Program-made: the position numbers and the translations under genes
Assembly (NCBI GenBank): GCA_936432065.2
Contig: OW386285.2
Coordinates: 263,446,317-263,510,316 of the forward strand
Direction of reading: 5' to 3'
DNA: 64,000 nt
From: Rutpela maculata
Taxonomy: Eukaryota; Arthropoda; Insecta; Coleoptera; Cerambycidae
Part shown: positions 11,356 through 23,580 of the stretch, piece by piece
How the letters are laid out: each line of letters opens with the position of its first letter
Position numbering within the stretch: position 1 is the stretch's first letter
The notes under the pieces: model-generated
Database searches by the model: none
What the model saw: only the letters and a program-made list of their open reading frames with translations
What the model was told of the DNA's origin: nothing

Positions 11356-12062
11356 CAAATCAATAATATACCTATGCATGTTGGAATTTTTCGAAGTCGC
11401 AACACGACGTGAACACAAACAACACTTATAACCCATTACAGTTTTTAATATTTAACAGAACAGCGTCCTTTCTAATCAGTTTCATTGGAAACACATTATT
11501 TACAAATAAGCAAATGGACTCCTGCTCTATGGATTTAATAATTATTAGTTTAATGTCCAAAACACAAAGCACAGACATGTAAACAATAATGGCGCGACAA
11601 CTGACAGTACCATAGATAAAAGATTTATATATATGATAGACAGTACTGACAGTCGGGCAAGATCCAGGAAGGCATATTTTTGCGATCTCGCGTCTTGCCC
11701 CAATGCTTTAAGCGCCTTGAAGCGCTACGTCATCATATATTTCTCCGCAAAAATGAATGTCTTTTTAGCTTTTTTGAACAGTTTAGTTCTAACCATCTCT
11801 AACGTTCTTATGTCATATCCCCACTATTCTCCGCTTACACATTTTCTAGCGCCCTAGTGAGACCGCGCGATACCACTTTAAGCGTGACGTCACAGCTTAT
11901 TCGCTCGGATGGCTCCGCTTATCGCGGTTTGTAGCGTTTTATGCGCAAAAACATGCCTCAGATTTGCGCAGCCGCCGTGTGACAAGTACAAGTAGCGACA
12001 GATCGACGGAAGTTCAAACTAAACACGCTGTTTTGAAATATAGTAGGAGTGCGCAGGGCCTG
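11356..12062. other. Unassigned region
   Basis: No gene or bounded repeat recognised. The ORF at 11633-11857 has no recognisable motif and is preceded by no clear context. Confidence 0.35.
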
Positions 12063-12071
12063 GTCGAACAT

Positions 12072-12819
12072 CAAGATTGGTAGACTATGAGGTTCCTTAA
12101 TATACAGCTTTTAGGCGAAGAAGTCAGTGCGGGGGTGAAAGGTCAGACTATCTTTGTTCTTCGAACGCGCAGTAGCGGCGCAGTTATCTCACTCTAGAAG
12201 AACCGTCTGTACTGGCCCGAAGTATGGTCTGACGTTACTATGATCTGTAGTGTTACATTCTACCACGGTCAATAAACGATACGGTTGCATCAATCAGCAG
12301 CTTTAGGACGAGAGAGACGCGGGGGGCGGGAAATCGAATGAAAGAGACAGACAAATCTGATTTCCGTGCAGAAGACAGAGACAAAGATTCCGGTAGGGTC
12401 TACAGCCTACGTCACCTGTAGACACTACAAGCATCTTTGTCTCTGTCTTTTGCACGGAAATCAGATATGTCTGTCTCTTTCATTCGATTTCCCGCCCCCC
12501 GCGTCTCTCTCGTCATAAAGCTGCTGATTGATGCAACCGTATCGTTTATTGACCGTGACATTCTACAACTTATCCTCTTTACCAGCATGCAGAATAGTGA
12601 CTCAAAATGCGAGGATAATTACCACTGACCTCAAAAGCGGGTTATTGCGAGCCCGTTCCAGTTACGAGTTCTTGGCTTAATTAACATTACACAAATTCTT
12701 ACAATATTTTGAATAAGGCTCTGCATCTGGTGTGATCTCACACCAGCTGTTCATTGGCTAATGCCATTTTTTGGTGGGGATTGTGAGTTATTAGGCCACC
12801 TTAAAGTATACCAACCTTG
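12072..12819. mobile_element. Mutator-like MITE, copy 1 (with nested MITE)
   Basis: Ends CAAGATTGGTAGACTATGAG and TATACCAACCTTG are inverted and flanked by a perfect 9-bp duplication GTCGAACAT (12063-12071 and 12820-12828). Duplications of 9 bp fit Mutator-like elements. Outer sequences match the shorter copy at 31289-31624 closely (for example AACGCGCAGTAG and TTTTTTGGTGGGGATTGTGA). The excess length is the MITE at 12264-12557 plus about 110 bp absent from copy 2. Confidence 0.85.
12264..12557. mobile_element. Nested hairpin MITE with 9-bp duplication
   Basis: Near-perfect inverted arms of ~120 bp start CACGGTCAATAAACG and end CGTTTATTGACCGTG. They are flanked by the perfect 9-bp duplication ACATTCTAC (12255-12263 and 12558-12566). 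The arms include the G-rich GCGGGGGGCGGGAAATCG. The 9-bp duplication again fits a Mutator-like element, from a different family than its host MITE. Confidence 0.85.
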
Positions 12820-12908
12820 GTCGAACATATCTGCATCTTTTTATTTGTTTACCTGGACTAGATGAAATTTAAGGTTATGTATAGTGGACATTGACATACT
12901 ACACAATG

Positions 12909-13370
12909 GACTGCGCGTTCCTTATGTTAGAATGCAAGTGGAATGTTGTCAACATAATAGAGTCATTTTAGGCAACCCACATTACGCATTAAGGGCAAAA
13001 AGCTGCGTAATTCCATTAGAAACATAAGGTGTTGTTAAAGAGAATACTACAAATTGTTACAAATACGATTTTTGACTGGTTTTTAATTGAAAACAATATT
13101 AGTTATAATTGTTTATCACAAATATAGAAGAAATACAACCATTGTTCAAATTACAAAAAATTAAGTACATTTAAAAATAAAATAAAGATACCTACTAATT
13201 CCAAATTGTAATTTTAAATTTATGGCATATTTTGTAGTTAGTCTCTGAAATTAAACATAAATAAGTTATTTGTGAGGGTTGTGTGAATAATAAACATTCC
13301 CTTAATGCCCTTAATCTGTATTGCTGGTTGCCTAAGATGCTGACAACACAATTTTTTGGGACGCGCAGTC
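12909..13370. repeat. Foldback MITE, ~460 bp
   Basis: GACTGCGCGTTCC at the left and GGGACGCGCAGTC at the right are inverted. Further inverted matches are TTAGGCAACC/GGTTGCCTAA and ATTAAGGGC/GCCCTTAAT. The duplication is unclear. The following ~560 bases hold nothing recognised. Confidence 0.65.
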
Positions 13371-13934
13371 TATTTATAGTAGGTCGATGATAGTGGATTA
13401 TTTCTTTTATAATTTTCAAGGATTTTACAGTATTTAAAGCGTTTGCATTCCAAATTTGTACTGGAGTCAATAATAATATATTTCAACGGCATCGTAAGTA
13501 CCTACGTTTGTGATTGAAATTATAACAAAGTAATTTTTAAATATGTATGTATCAATATACTTACCTATTTTTAGCATTGAAAAATGGTTCAAAAACACGT
13601 ATTGCATTTTTCTGCGATTGCTCAATTTTTTAAAGATAAAGGAAAACTCATGGTCAAGGCAGAAAGTTCTGTCGAAGCGAGCCATGTGAAAGGAATGATT
13701 TACGATTGTTAAGGGACAAGTTCATGCTAGCATGAGAGATAGAATCTATAAATTAGAGGTGTGTGCATTTTTTTTTAAACATTATCATATTTGACTTTTA
13801 ACGTAATTCATTGTTTTCAGATATTTTTGAATAACGATAAAAATATAACAGATGCAGAATGTACTTGTCCAAGGGGATTATGGTTATGACATCATATATA
13901 GCTGCTCTGGCTCTCTTTGCACACTATAATATTT

Positions 13935-14179
13935 CTGTAAGGGTACGAACATGCCGAAGATACTACGCAGATATAGAAGTTCGGGCCGCAGTTTCAGTCG
14001 ATGCGTCGAAGCTATCAATTTGTGCTAAGAGCAGTTCACTCTGCTAGCATCCACGGTATGTGCGGTCACATTTAAATGTATAGGTTTGTTTTACACGTTG
14101 ATGGCTTCGATGCATCTTCTGAAACTGCGGCATGAACTTCTAGCTGGGTAGCATCTTTGGCATGTTCGTACCCTAACAG
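13935..14179. repeat. Hairpin MITE, 245 bp
   Basis: CTGTAAGGGTACGAACATGC pairs with GCATGTTCGTACCCTAACAG. Inner parts also pair (AGAAGTTC/GAACTTCT, CCGCAGTTTCAG/CTGAAACTGCGG). The short ORF across it is a by-product of the palindrome. Confidence 0.8.
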
Positions 14180-16226
14180 ATGAAGCATGTTCATGGAATA
14201 TGTCGTATTTATTAGACAGTTCAATTTTAAACTATTTTAATCATTTATAGATTTAATAGAAATAAGTTGTGAATAAATGATACAATATGTAATTTCTTTA
14301 TTTATTTGTGTTTCTAAGTGAAAATACTTACTTACAAATATTTAAACACGAAGTTATAGGTTGAAAATCTATGATAATAGTATAAAATAATGGAAAGCAA
14401 TTCAATTTCAAATGAAAATAAATAAAACAGGCTTTGAGGTTAGAATACAAAGAAATAATCAAAGAACTACGTTCCGAATAGAACGCATGCGCAGAAATAG
14501 CCACCCAGAAAATATTTTTTTTATAATTTTCGGTAGAGAAAATTGATTACCACATAAAAAACCTATAATCCAGCTCTATTTTTATATCAGTAGTTAGGTT
14601 TCAATAGCTAAATATAAAAAATAACGTACCAATCCTTAGATACATTTTTAAGTAATTTATTTTGACCCTTAAAACACATGTACAGAAGGCATGCTTCAAA
14701 GACTGCATGGAATGCAATTCAAATTAACCGCCTCATGCATGACGTCACGACTATTGTGGTCCATTCAGTATACATACGGTTTGTTTGGCCATAGAATAAA
14801 CGGTCGAGGGACGCAGTGGGGGGTCATTTGTTGGCCCTAGTTGCCATGATTTGCAGTGGAGTACTGATTTGAGGGATATAATTAATGAATGAATATTGTT
14901 TTTTATCACTGTTCTATTATTAGTTGAGCTCAAATCTATTAATCAAATTGCTGTAGAAGTAGTAATAAATTATATCATATTTAAAAATGGAGTAAATGCT
15001 GCTCTATACATTTTTAAAATATTCGCAAATTCCATAACGTTAAGTTGAAGTGACGCCCATGGGGACTAGTTGCTTGAATATGTTCTGGCCATGTGCCACG
15101 CCTACTTTTACAGTCTCTCCTTATTATGTCGCTGGAGCACAGACTACCTCAGACGTAGCACTCAACGCAAAAATTCGTACCTCTATTGTGTTCTTTACTC
15201 TCTCTCTCTCCTTGTAAAACAGCCGAAGATGTCGCTTCGTACTCATTTGCAATATTCTAGAAGTTTCAGTAGATGGAGCCACAGGTTGCCGGTAAAGTAG
15301 TGTTGACGTGTGACGTCACATGCAAATATTGGTGGACCAAAAAAAAATATATAGGGCGTCCCAAATAATTGAAAAAATTATATTTTCACTAAAAGTTTTC
15401 TTTCTGAATGGAATCTTGGATTCTCTGCTTGTTCATGTTTTGAGATAATTTATAATAATTAATCAACCAATTGTCTGCTGGAATTGTATATAATGGATTA
15501 ATAAATGATACTTGTATATAAATATGAAATATTTTTCACAAAAACCGAAACACTTAACTCTATACATTAAAGACACGTTTCAATAGTCAAGTTGGCATCA
15601 TTTGGAGATGATTAAAACTGGGTTTCAATTATCATCATTAGGCGATTTGGCTAAATGTGTGTCACGTATACCATTCAGTGTTTTTCTTTCTGTGAAAACT
15701 ACTTCAGTGTACATCAATTTATAAAATTGCAGTAACAAATTAGCTGAACAATTATAAATCATTGTAAAATAAAAATAAGCAGAGAATTTAAGATCCCATT
15801 AAGAAAAAATAATCTTAACGATTATGGATTATGAACTCGTGTTTTTATGAGTATAAATCCTAATCCCGTAAGAATAAGTTCCTAAAAGTTTCAAGTGTTA
15901 ACTTCAAATATTATTTGACAAGTACTTAGATAAAAATTTAACAGTAAAAAATCGGATGGTGAAACAGGTTTTGGGACTCGAGGCGACTCAGTACTCATGT
16001 GTTAGGCTTGGGACCAAGTGATTCAAGGAGCGAATCCTGGCTAGGGCATAAATGTATTTTAATGTGTTACCGAGATGGTAGCAGTGGGCTATGCTGAAAT
16101 TGGGTGAGATGGACACGGCTAGCTGCTGTTATGTTAATTGGATACTAAATTCAAACTACTTGCACCTCCCTAGATGAAGCCCTCACTGTTGCCAGATGAC
16201 CTGGACGTTTTCTCACCCAATAAACT
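14180..16226. other. Unassigned region left of the copia element
   Basis: No gene is recognised. One notable stretch, GCTGGAGCACAGACTACCTC at about 15132-15151, is the inverse of a motif at the left end of the MITE at 22029, so a decayed relative may be present around 15100-15160. The rest is AT-rich unique-looking sequence. Confidence 0.4.
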
Positions 16227-16231
16227 TTATC

Positions 16232-16420
16232 TGTTAAAATATTATATGTAAGATCTTTCTATGTAATATGTCAGTATTATATGTTCTTATACATTCTATG
16301 TAGTGTAGATCATGTAGGTTTTATGGGCGCGAAAAGAGTTCTGTCAATTGTACGTTTTTGTAGTCGTGTTTAAAGTTAATAATAAAGCTTTTGGATTAAA
16401 TTATTATATCAATATTAAAA
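16232..16420 (+). repeat. 5' LTR
   Basis: Starts TGTTAAAATATTATATG and ends ATCAATATTAAAA, so it lacks the usual terminal CA. AATAAA at 16381-16386 is a candidate poly(A) signal. Compared with the 3' LTR it has two extra bases in CTATGTAATATGTCAG. Confidence 0.95.
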
Positions 16421-16434
16421 GGTTATGGGGCCAG
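16421..16434 (+). promoter_or_regulatory. Primer binding site
   Basis: GGTTATGGGGCCAG directly behind the 5' LTR closely resembles the copia primer site, known to pair with an internal fragment of initiator tRNA-Met. Assignment is by similarity to that known site. Confidence 0.7.
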
Positions 16435-16525
16435 ATGACTCACTAAAAATAATTAAACAAATACTCAAACAAGTAAAGTACTATATCTATAAGAATTATA
16501 AAGTGAAAAAGATAACCTAAAAGAA

Positions 16526-16876
16526 ATGGCATCAAATGAGAATGTTACTGTCTTACCTCAATTGAAAGATGGAATGAACTTTGCAAACTGGAAATTTAGA
16601 GTTAAATTGTTACTGGAAGAAAAAGGTATCGCAAACATTTTGGACACTACAATTACAGATGAAAATAGCAAGTTAGATGCAAAAGCCAGATCAATCATTG
16701 TGCAATGTTTATCAGATAAATATTTGGAGTACATAAAAAAGGGAAAAACTGCCAAAGAAATGTTAAGTAGCTTAGAAAGTGTATTTGAAAGAAAAAGCAC
16801 ATTTAATAAATTACATTTACGACGACAGTTACTAACACTGAAATGTACAATGAAAAATTACAGGATCATTTTTTAA
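16526..16876 (+). pseudogene. copia gag, N-terminal part, ends by frame break
   Basis: An ATG ~90 nt past the primer site opens 116 codons. The start MASNENVTVLPQLKDG and the FANWKFRVKLLLEEKG block are typical of copia/UBN2-type Gag. The frame breaks near residue 109, just after LRRQLLTLKC, where the homologous reading continues in the frame one base back from about 16843. The break lies inside the conserved Gag core, which argues for a one-base mutation rather than the junction of separate proteins. Gag would form the RNA-packaging particle; this copy likely cannot make it whole. Confidence 0.88.
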
Positions 16877-19800
16877 AATTCGACACGATAATAAACAATA
16901 TAGAATCAACCGGCACAAAAATGGAGGAAACTGATAAGGTGTGTCATCTTTTACTTACAATGCCACAATGTTATGAAAATGTTGTCACAGCCATAGAAAC
17001 AATGAATGTGGAGAAAGATATTAACTTGGAATTTGTGAAGTCTCGTCTTCTAGATGCAGAAATTAAGCAGGAAGATAAAAGTAATAAATCCACAAAAGAC
17101 GAAGTAGCATTTAGTGCACCAAAACAAATAGAATGTTATAAATGTCACAAAAAGGGCCACAAAGCATCAGAATGTCGAACAAGAATACAAAATTATCGAG
17201 GTAGAGGCAGAGGATATCAGCGAGGACAAGAGCGAAACAGTCAAAATAATTACCACCAGTCCCACATGACTCAAGATGATGCATACAATTTTATTGCAAT
17301 GAGCGAAGAGGATAAAATATGCATTAATGCTGAAAATGCTGAAACAAATAAAAATTTTATAGAATTTATTATAGATTCAGGTGCAACAGAAAATTTAATA
17401 AAAGCAGACATGGAAAAATACATGAACAAAATAGAAAAGATAGAAAATGACATCAATATTAAAATTGCGAACGGAGAGACATTACGAGCAAATAAAAGAG
17501 GTATAATCACAATATTTAGTGGAGGAAGAAAAATAAATATAGAAGCATTAATAGTTCCTGGACTATTTCATAATATAATATCAGTGAAGAATTTAATAAA
17601 TAAAAATTTTAAAGTAATATTTAACAAGTATGGAGTTAAAATAATAAATGGTATGCAAGAATGGAAATGCAAACAGACAAATGGATTATTTACATTGCAA
17701 GGAAACATATTAAATAATGAAGAAGTACATACAAATATTTGTAATAATAATAGTAATATATGGCACCAACGATTAGGACACTTAAATAGAAACGGATTGA
17801 AAATAATGAATTTACCTACATCGAATGAAACTTGTGAATCATGCATGAAAAGCAAATTAACAAGACTACCATTTAAGTCACAAACAAAACCTAGAAGTCA
17901 TGGAATTGGGGAACTAATATACACTGATATAGCAGGACCTATTACACCCATTTCAGAAGAAGGATACAAATATTTTCAAACAATTACTGATGATTATTCG
18001 CACTTTACGAAAGTATATTTATTAAGACAAAAGTCAGAAGCGGCAGAGAATTTAATGAATTATATTAAAGAAATTAATACACAAAAAGGAGTAAAAGTAA
18101 GAAGAATAAGATGTGATAACGGGGGTGAATTTTCGTTTAATATTTTTAAGCAGTATTGTCAAGAGAAAGGCATAAATATCGAGTACACTCAACCGTATTC
18201 TCCTCAACAAAATGGTGTATCCGAGAGACTTAATCGCACACTATACAATAAAGCGAGAACAATGATGATAGAAACGGGGTTGCCAAAACATTTATGGTGT
18301 GAAGCAATAATGTGTGCAGCATATCAACTCAATCGATGTCCATTTACAGCCATTAATAATAGAGTACCTGTCGAAATATTTAAAGGAAAATTAGATCTAA
18401 ACGAATTGAAAGTATTCGGAGCAAAAACTTGGGCTGTAATTTTGCCGAGAAATCATAAATTAGAAGAAAGAGCGCAAGAAACTAGAATGGTTGGATATGC
18501 AAAAAATGGATATAGACTATGGAATCCGATAACTAACCAAATTATAATATCACGTGATGTAAAATTTGATGAATCACAAATAAAATATAAGGAAAATAAA
18601 ACAGAAAGTATGAACACAAATCTTAAAATAATATATGAAAAGAATGAACATGAAGAAGAAGAAATTGCAAGAGAAGAAGAAGATGTAAGAAAAGAAAGTG
18701 TAAATGGAGAGAATGAAGTAATACAAAATGAACAAGTGATTACAAGAAGCGACAGAATAGTACGAAAACCAGAACATTTAAGTGACTACGAATTATACAC
18801 AGCTTTTTGTCTAATAGCAGAAGAAGATCCTAAAACATACGAGGAAGCGATCAACAAAGATAACAGCTGGAAAAGAGCAATAGAAACTGAACTAGAAGCG
18901 CATAGGAAAATGAATACATGGACAGTAACTACTTTACCAACAGGAAAAAGAGCAATCGATGCAAAATGGATATTTAAAACTAAGGAAGACGGAGTTAAGA
19001 AAGCTCGTTTAGTTGCTAGAGGATTTCAAGAAGATAACAATTTTGACAATAATTATTCACCTGTAGCCAGACTAACAACAGTAAGATTATTACTAGCACA
19101 AGCAGTACAACAAAATTGGAACATAAAACAATTAGACATACCAACTGCATTTTTAAATAGTGAAATTGATAGTGAAGTATATATGAAAATACCACAAGGA
19201 TTAAAACAAGAAGAAGGGAAAATTCTAAAGATGAATAGAGGCCTATATGGATTAAGAGTAAGCTCAAAATGTTGGAATATGAGATTTAATCAATTTGCAA
19301 ATGAAAATGGATTAAGAAGATCTAACAGCGATTTTTGTCTATACATCGGGAATCAAGTTTGGTTAGTAATATTTGTGGATGACATATTAATCACGGGAGA
19401 AGAAGAGGAAATAAATACACTCATAAGAAATCTAAAAAACGAATTTAATGCTAAATATATAGGAGAAGTGAGTAAATTTCTTGGAATGGAAATAGAAAGA
19501 AATGAAAATAAAATGAAACTAACGCAGAAAAGACAAATACAGAAAATGATAGAAAAATTCAATATGATAGATTGCAAAGGAGCAAAGACACCCATGGTCA
19601 AGGGATTTCAAATAGATATTAACGAAGAAGAAGTAAAAGTACCTTATAGAGAATTAATCGGAAGCTTAATGTTTGTGAGTATGGGTTCGAGACCAGATAT
19701 ATCATATGCTACTAGTTATTTGAGTCAGTTCCTGGATAAACCAAAGAAAAGTGCATGGATCGAAGCAAAACGAGTTTTACGATATTTAAAAGAGACAATA

Positions 19801-20295
19801 AATTTGGGATTAACATATACAAAAAGTGATGAAAAAGTATTAGAAACATATTCAGATGCTGATTGGGCGAATAACAAACAAGACAGAAGAAGTATTAGTG
19901 GATCTGTAAGCCTGTATTGTGGAAATACAATATCATGGTTATCAAGAAAACAAGCATGCGTATCGCTATCGACCGCTGAAGCAGAATATATCGCTGCAGC
20001 TACAAGCGTATGTGATTTGATAAATATTCAAAGATTGTGTGACGAGTTCGGAGATCCTATAAAAGGAATTCTTTATGTCGATAATAGAGGAGCCATAGAT
20101 ATGACTCAATCATTTGAAAATAGTCGAAGAACAAAACACATAGACATTCGATATCATTTTATTAAAGAGTTAGTAACAAACGGACAAGTGATAATACAAT
20201 ATGTTTAATCGAAAAACAATTTAGCAGATATGTTTACTAAAAGTTTAACCAATGAACATTTTATTGAACTTAGACAACAATTAAATATTTTGTAA
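16843..20295 (+). pseudogene. copia gag C-terminus and pol, with premature stop
   Basis: Counting from the in-frame ATG at 16843: CCHC zinc knuckle at residues 98-111 (C98, C101, H106, C111); aspartic protease DSG at 178-180; integrase HHCC zinc finger (H308, H313, C331, C334) and catalytic triad D362, D425, E461; an acidic linker near 580-640; reverse transcriptase with LDIPTAFLN and FVDD near 843; RNase H with SDADW, AEAEY and the copia-typical RTKHIDIRYHF. A TAA at 20206-20208 stops the frame. In-frame similarity continues for 28 codons (NNLADMFTKSL) to a second stop at 20293-20295, so the last piece of RNase H is cut off. The enzymes copy and integrate the element. Confidence 0.95.
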
Positions 20296-20372
20296 TTTGA
20301 TAATTTAAAATATGTAAAATTATTAGGAACGATTTTAGTTAAAAAAAAAAAAAAAAAAAGAAACTAAAAATC

Positions 20373-20381
20373 GAGGAGGAG
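20373..20381 (+). promoter_or_regulatory. Polypurine tract
   Basis: GAGGAGGAG lies directly against the 3' LTR, the place where plus-strand DNA synthesis is primed. It is preceded by a long A run (20340-20359). Confidence 0.8.
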
Positions 20382-20568
20382 TGTTAAAATATTATATGTA
20401 AGATCTTTCTATGTAATGTCAGTATTATATGTTCTTATACATTCTATGTAGTGTAGATCATGTAGGTTTTATGGGCGCGAAAAGAGTTCTGTCAATTGTA
20501 CGTTTTTGTAGTCGTGTTTAAAGTTAATAATAAAGCTTTTGGATTAAATTATTATATCAATATTAAAA
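20382..20568 (+). repeat. 3' LTR
   Basis: Identical to the 5' LTR except for a missing AT pair. Candidate poly(A) signal AATAAA at 20529-20534. Confidence 0.95.
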
Positions 20569-20573
20569 TTATC

Positions 20574-22028
20574 AACTCACGGGGTGGAATATAATGTGGA
20601 GTGAGCCTCAATAGACCCAACGATTGCAGAGAAAGATCTGATTACATGCCCACCCACGTCTTCCTAACTTAACCGAAAGATGGCATAGCTACGGCTAAAA
20701 CTTTGACAAGAAAAAAAAGTAAAAAAGAAAAGAAAAAAAATTTATTTAACAAGAAATGCAATAGAATTTCCAATTTTTTAAAATAAATAATAAGCGAATA
20801 CATTAACTAAAAGTAAATTATAGAGTTGATACCATATTTAGTTTTAAAAAATGATAGTTGGATCCCTCTATCATGGTAGGCACGGCCCTGCTGTAATGTT
20901 ATGTAGGATAGAGATACTTTATATCTCATGTCAATTAGGTACTCAAAAATGGGAAGTAATTGTATCATCAGTTCGTGTTTTCAGAAATATTATTTTTGTC
21001 AATTTTTTTTTGTTTGATTTCTCTTAACGCAAAGTTTATTATTAAAGAACTGCCCTTCAAGATTTATAGCTGGTGCTAGTATTGTTGGAACTATGCCAGC
21101 TCGTAGGCGAAGTGGATTGGTAAATGGTATGAAGCAATCATCGGTGAAGTGTGTTGCTGACATATTCTTATATGTCCTGATAATTTTTGTTGATATACCA
21201 TCCCCATCAATAAATTGCCAATGTCTTGACCTAGAAAATCAAATTAAAATTGACTTGTTCATCTAGGAAACTAATTTAAATTAAAATTCATACACATGTA
21301 ATTAACTATTTCTTTAACTTTAAACATTACAGATTATTTAGAGGCCCATTTGTGCAACTTTTATTCTCATTTAAATTTGTATACGTAGGCCTTGGCCTAT
21401 TAATTGCTTGATACATCTGGACTAATAACAAATAAACGACAGAAAGTTCGATATAAATACTTAAATTATACTATATGATAGATGAAGATGATAGAAGGAT
21501 CGGGGAAGTGGTGCGAGAAAATAATAAAAACAAAATTTCTCAAAAAATATATAAATATATGACTTACCTTTCCTCTGTTGCCGAGGAAAGCAAAATAATT
21601 TTACTATTTAATAATTAGCACCACACACTATACAATGTAGCATACACGTAAACAATGCCAATAATGGATTCATAATTAAAATAATTTAAAATGGTGTTAT
21701 GCTATAATAATTTCACTATATATTATTGCTATTGAAAATTATGACAGCAGAAACAACAAAGAGAACACAAGTGCATCACAGCTGTTCTACAGTTAATGCT
21801 GTCATCTAGAAAACCTATTGAGAACCAAATTAATTTTGTTACAGAAAGAAATTAGAGTACTCTACCACAGAAGTAGTCGGTGTACGCACCACACTGTAAT
21901 TATCTAGCACTGCGCTCTCTACCTATGTTTTACGTTGAGAGAGACGTAGATAACATTATAGTCAACTTAATATGTGAAAAATCGGTATTTATTTCCAATT
22001 ATGTGAACCGTCTGAGGTAGTCTGTGCG
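20574..22028. other. Unassigned region right of the copia element
   Basis: The first ~130 bases followed by an A-rich run (20710-20740) could be the 3' end of an older LINE into which copia inserted; there is no coding evidence. The rest is AT-rich with no recognised gene. Confidence 0.35.
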
Positions 22029-22561
22029 CCGGAGCACGAACTTCATAAATTAAACTGGACTTCACAACGCACATATCCCAAACAAAAGCTCGTGACACCA
22101 CTTACCATGGTCGCCATGATAGGCTGTCAACTTATTTGAGGTTGGCAATACTCGGTAGGAATCACAATTACTGCTCGTTATTTTGTAGCGCATTGCCAAA
22201 TGTTTTATATTTTCAATAAACTTGAATACTTTTCTCCCAAAATGCCACTTCATCTTCTCTAATAACAAGAAATTTATTCATAATGTGAGACTACTACAAT
22301 ACTTACAGTAAGTTAACATCAGAAGTACTCATTAATACTCTCATTTTAATAAAATTATTTCTAAAATCTGACAATCATTTGCCTATCAACAACCAACGGG
22401 ATAATACTAGATTAAATCTGACAACATCGCCTTTGTACTTTTGTCTTCGTACTTTGTTTTACGTTCTGAAAACCTATCATGGCGGCCAGCATGGGGGGTG
22501 TCAGCGTTTGGACCTTATACCTTATGTGAGGTCCAGTTTAATTTATGAAGTTCGTGCGCTG
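22029..22561. mobile_element. MITE with ~35-bp terminal inverted repeats
   Basis: GCACGAACTTCATAAATTAA at the left pairs with TTAATTTATGAAGTTCGTGC at the right, extending through CTGGAC.TCAC. ORFs inside (22062-22268 minus, 22379-22585 plus) look like by-products of the inverted structure. The target duplication is uncertain. Confidence 0.7.
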
Positions 22562-22856
22562 GAGAGAGTTGGAAACGGTGTTTGACAAATTGCATAATTC
22601 GACATTTTTTAAATATTGTAGACTACGAAACAACCTAATAAATATGATTTATATTCAATGGAAGTAGGTTTAACATTAAAGATAATGAAAACAATGTTAT
22701 GATTATTATATTATAGGTATTTAATTGTTGCAAAGTTTGGAAATTAGATGAGTTGGTCAACATGTGCAGTAAATTACAGTGATACCAATCTAGACACTTT
22801 TTACCAAACTTTCTTCGTACAAATCGTCAATTACTGCACGAAGAATGTTATTAAGC
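22562..22856 (-). repeat. Fourth copy of the palindromic-family unit
   Basis: Shares AATTCGACATTTTTTAAATA, TCAATGGAAGTAGGTTTAAC and CCAAACTTTCTTCGT with the units at 3762-6190, in reverse orientation. It directly abuts the MITE at 22029-22561. Confidence 0.75.
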
Positions 22857-23084
22857 AGATTGTAGACTAAACACATTTGTTTTCTTTTAATGCAGTTGTA
22901 TGGGTCGCGTGCGCCGACGTCACAGATTTTGAGACCTTAGGAAAAACAAACAGCTGTCATTGAGAAATCCGCCGATTAAACGTGTTTCTTTAGAGTGAAT
23001 TTTGCAGTGTTTGTGCCATTTAAGAACTTGTTGTTGGATTATTTAACATCTACAACTATTCTTAATACTGTTATATAAACAACT

Positions 23085-23580
23085 TTGTTCGTCAGGATGA
23101 CGGTTAGTTCGTATTTTGCAGAATTGTCTCCTGATGTAGAGGTTAGGTATACGGCTTCCATCGAATTAAATCCTTATATTTTGAGAAAAAAATACTTTAA
23201 TACAAATATTGATGTATTTCCAAATGTTACACATAGGGATGTTGCGAATTACTTGATTTTTGAAAGAAGTACGTGGACAGAAGAACGAATTCATGGCATT
23301 GAAAAGTCTTGAAGCTGTTTGTGGTTAGGTGAAAGAAGTACTCTGCAAGAAATTTGCAGGATAAAAGCTTGTTACAACGGTAAGAATTAGTTATCAACCA
23401 TTTTTTTTCATATATGCTTGCCTAATTAAATGTTGTTTTATAAATAATTACTAATGCAGAAATTAATTTTTCAGGATATGAACTTTTAGCTTCATGAATA
23501 AGAGCCATTGACTCCTTGGACTATTGCAGATTCAGATGGTTCCTTAATTCTCACTGGGATTGTGTTGCCAGTCTAGACAA
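23085..23580 (+). pseudogene. Remnant resembling N-terminus of metazoan SWIM/YqaJ proteins
   Basis: The open part (23085-23312) includes SPDVEVRYTASIELNPYILR, FPNVTHRDVANYLIF and TEERIHGIEK. Just past its stop, another frame gives ALKSLEAVCG followed by a stop and VKE, and around 23515 PWTIADSDGSLIL. This order (DPY.L block, NYLVF block, KSLEAYN..GWV block, PW.I block) is that of the N-terminal half of animal proteins with a SWIM finger and a YqaJ-type exonuclease domain, as I recall the family. Several stops and frame changes, and loss of the SWIM and nuclease parts, make it a pseudogene. A homologous remnant lies at 25930-26440 on the other strand. Confidence 0.6.

Larger units (their letters stand above)
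16227..20573 (+). mobile_element. Ty1/copia LTR retrotransposon, young insertion
   Basis: A complete element: 5-bp target duplication TTATC (16227-16231 and 20569-20573), two LTRs, primer binding site, gag-pol and polypurine tract. The domain order protease, integrase, RT, RNase H identifies the copia superfamily. The two LTRs differ only by a 2-bp indel (189 against 187 bp), which implies a recent insertion. Two coding lesions are present: a frame break inside gag and a stop near the pol end. Flanks show no obvious host gene. Confidence 0.97.

Noticed and set aside
11633..11857. Possible gene of 74 codons near a CpG-richer stretch
   Set aside because: No homologous motif and no splice-compatible neighbours.
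16858..16870. Programmed -1 frameshift site at TGAAAAATTAC in copia gag
   Set aside because: No canonical X-XXY-YYZ heptamer in the zero frame, and the break lies within a conserved Gag block; a point indel is simpler.
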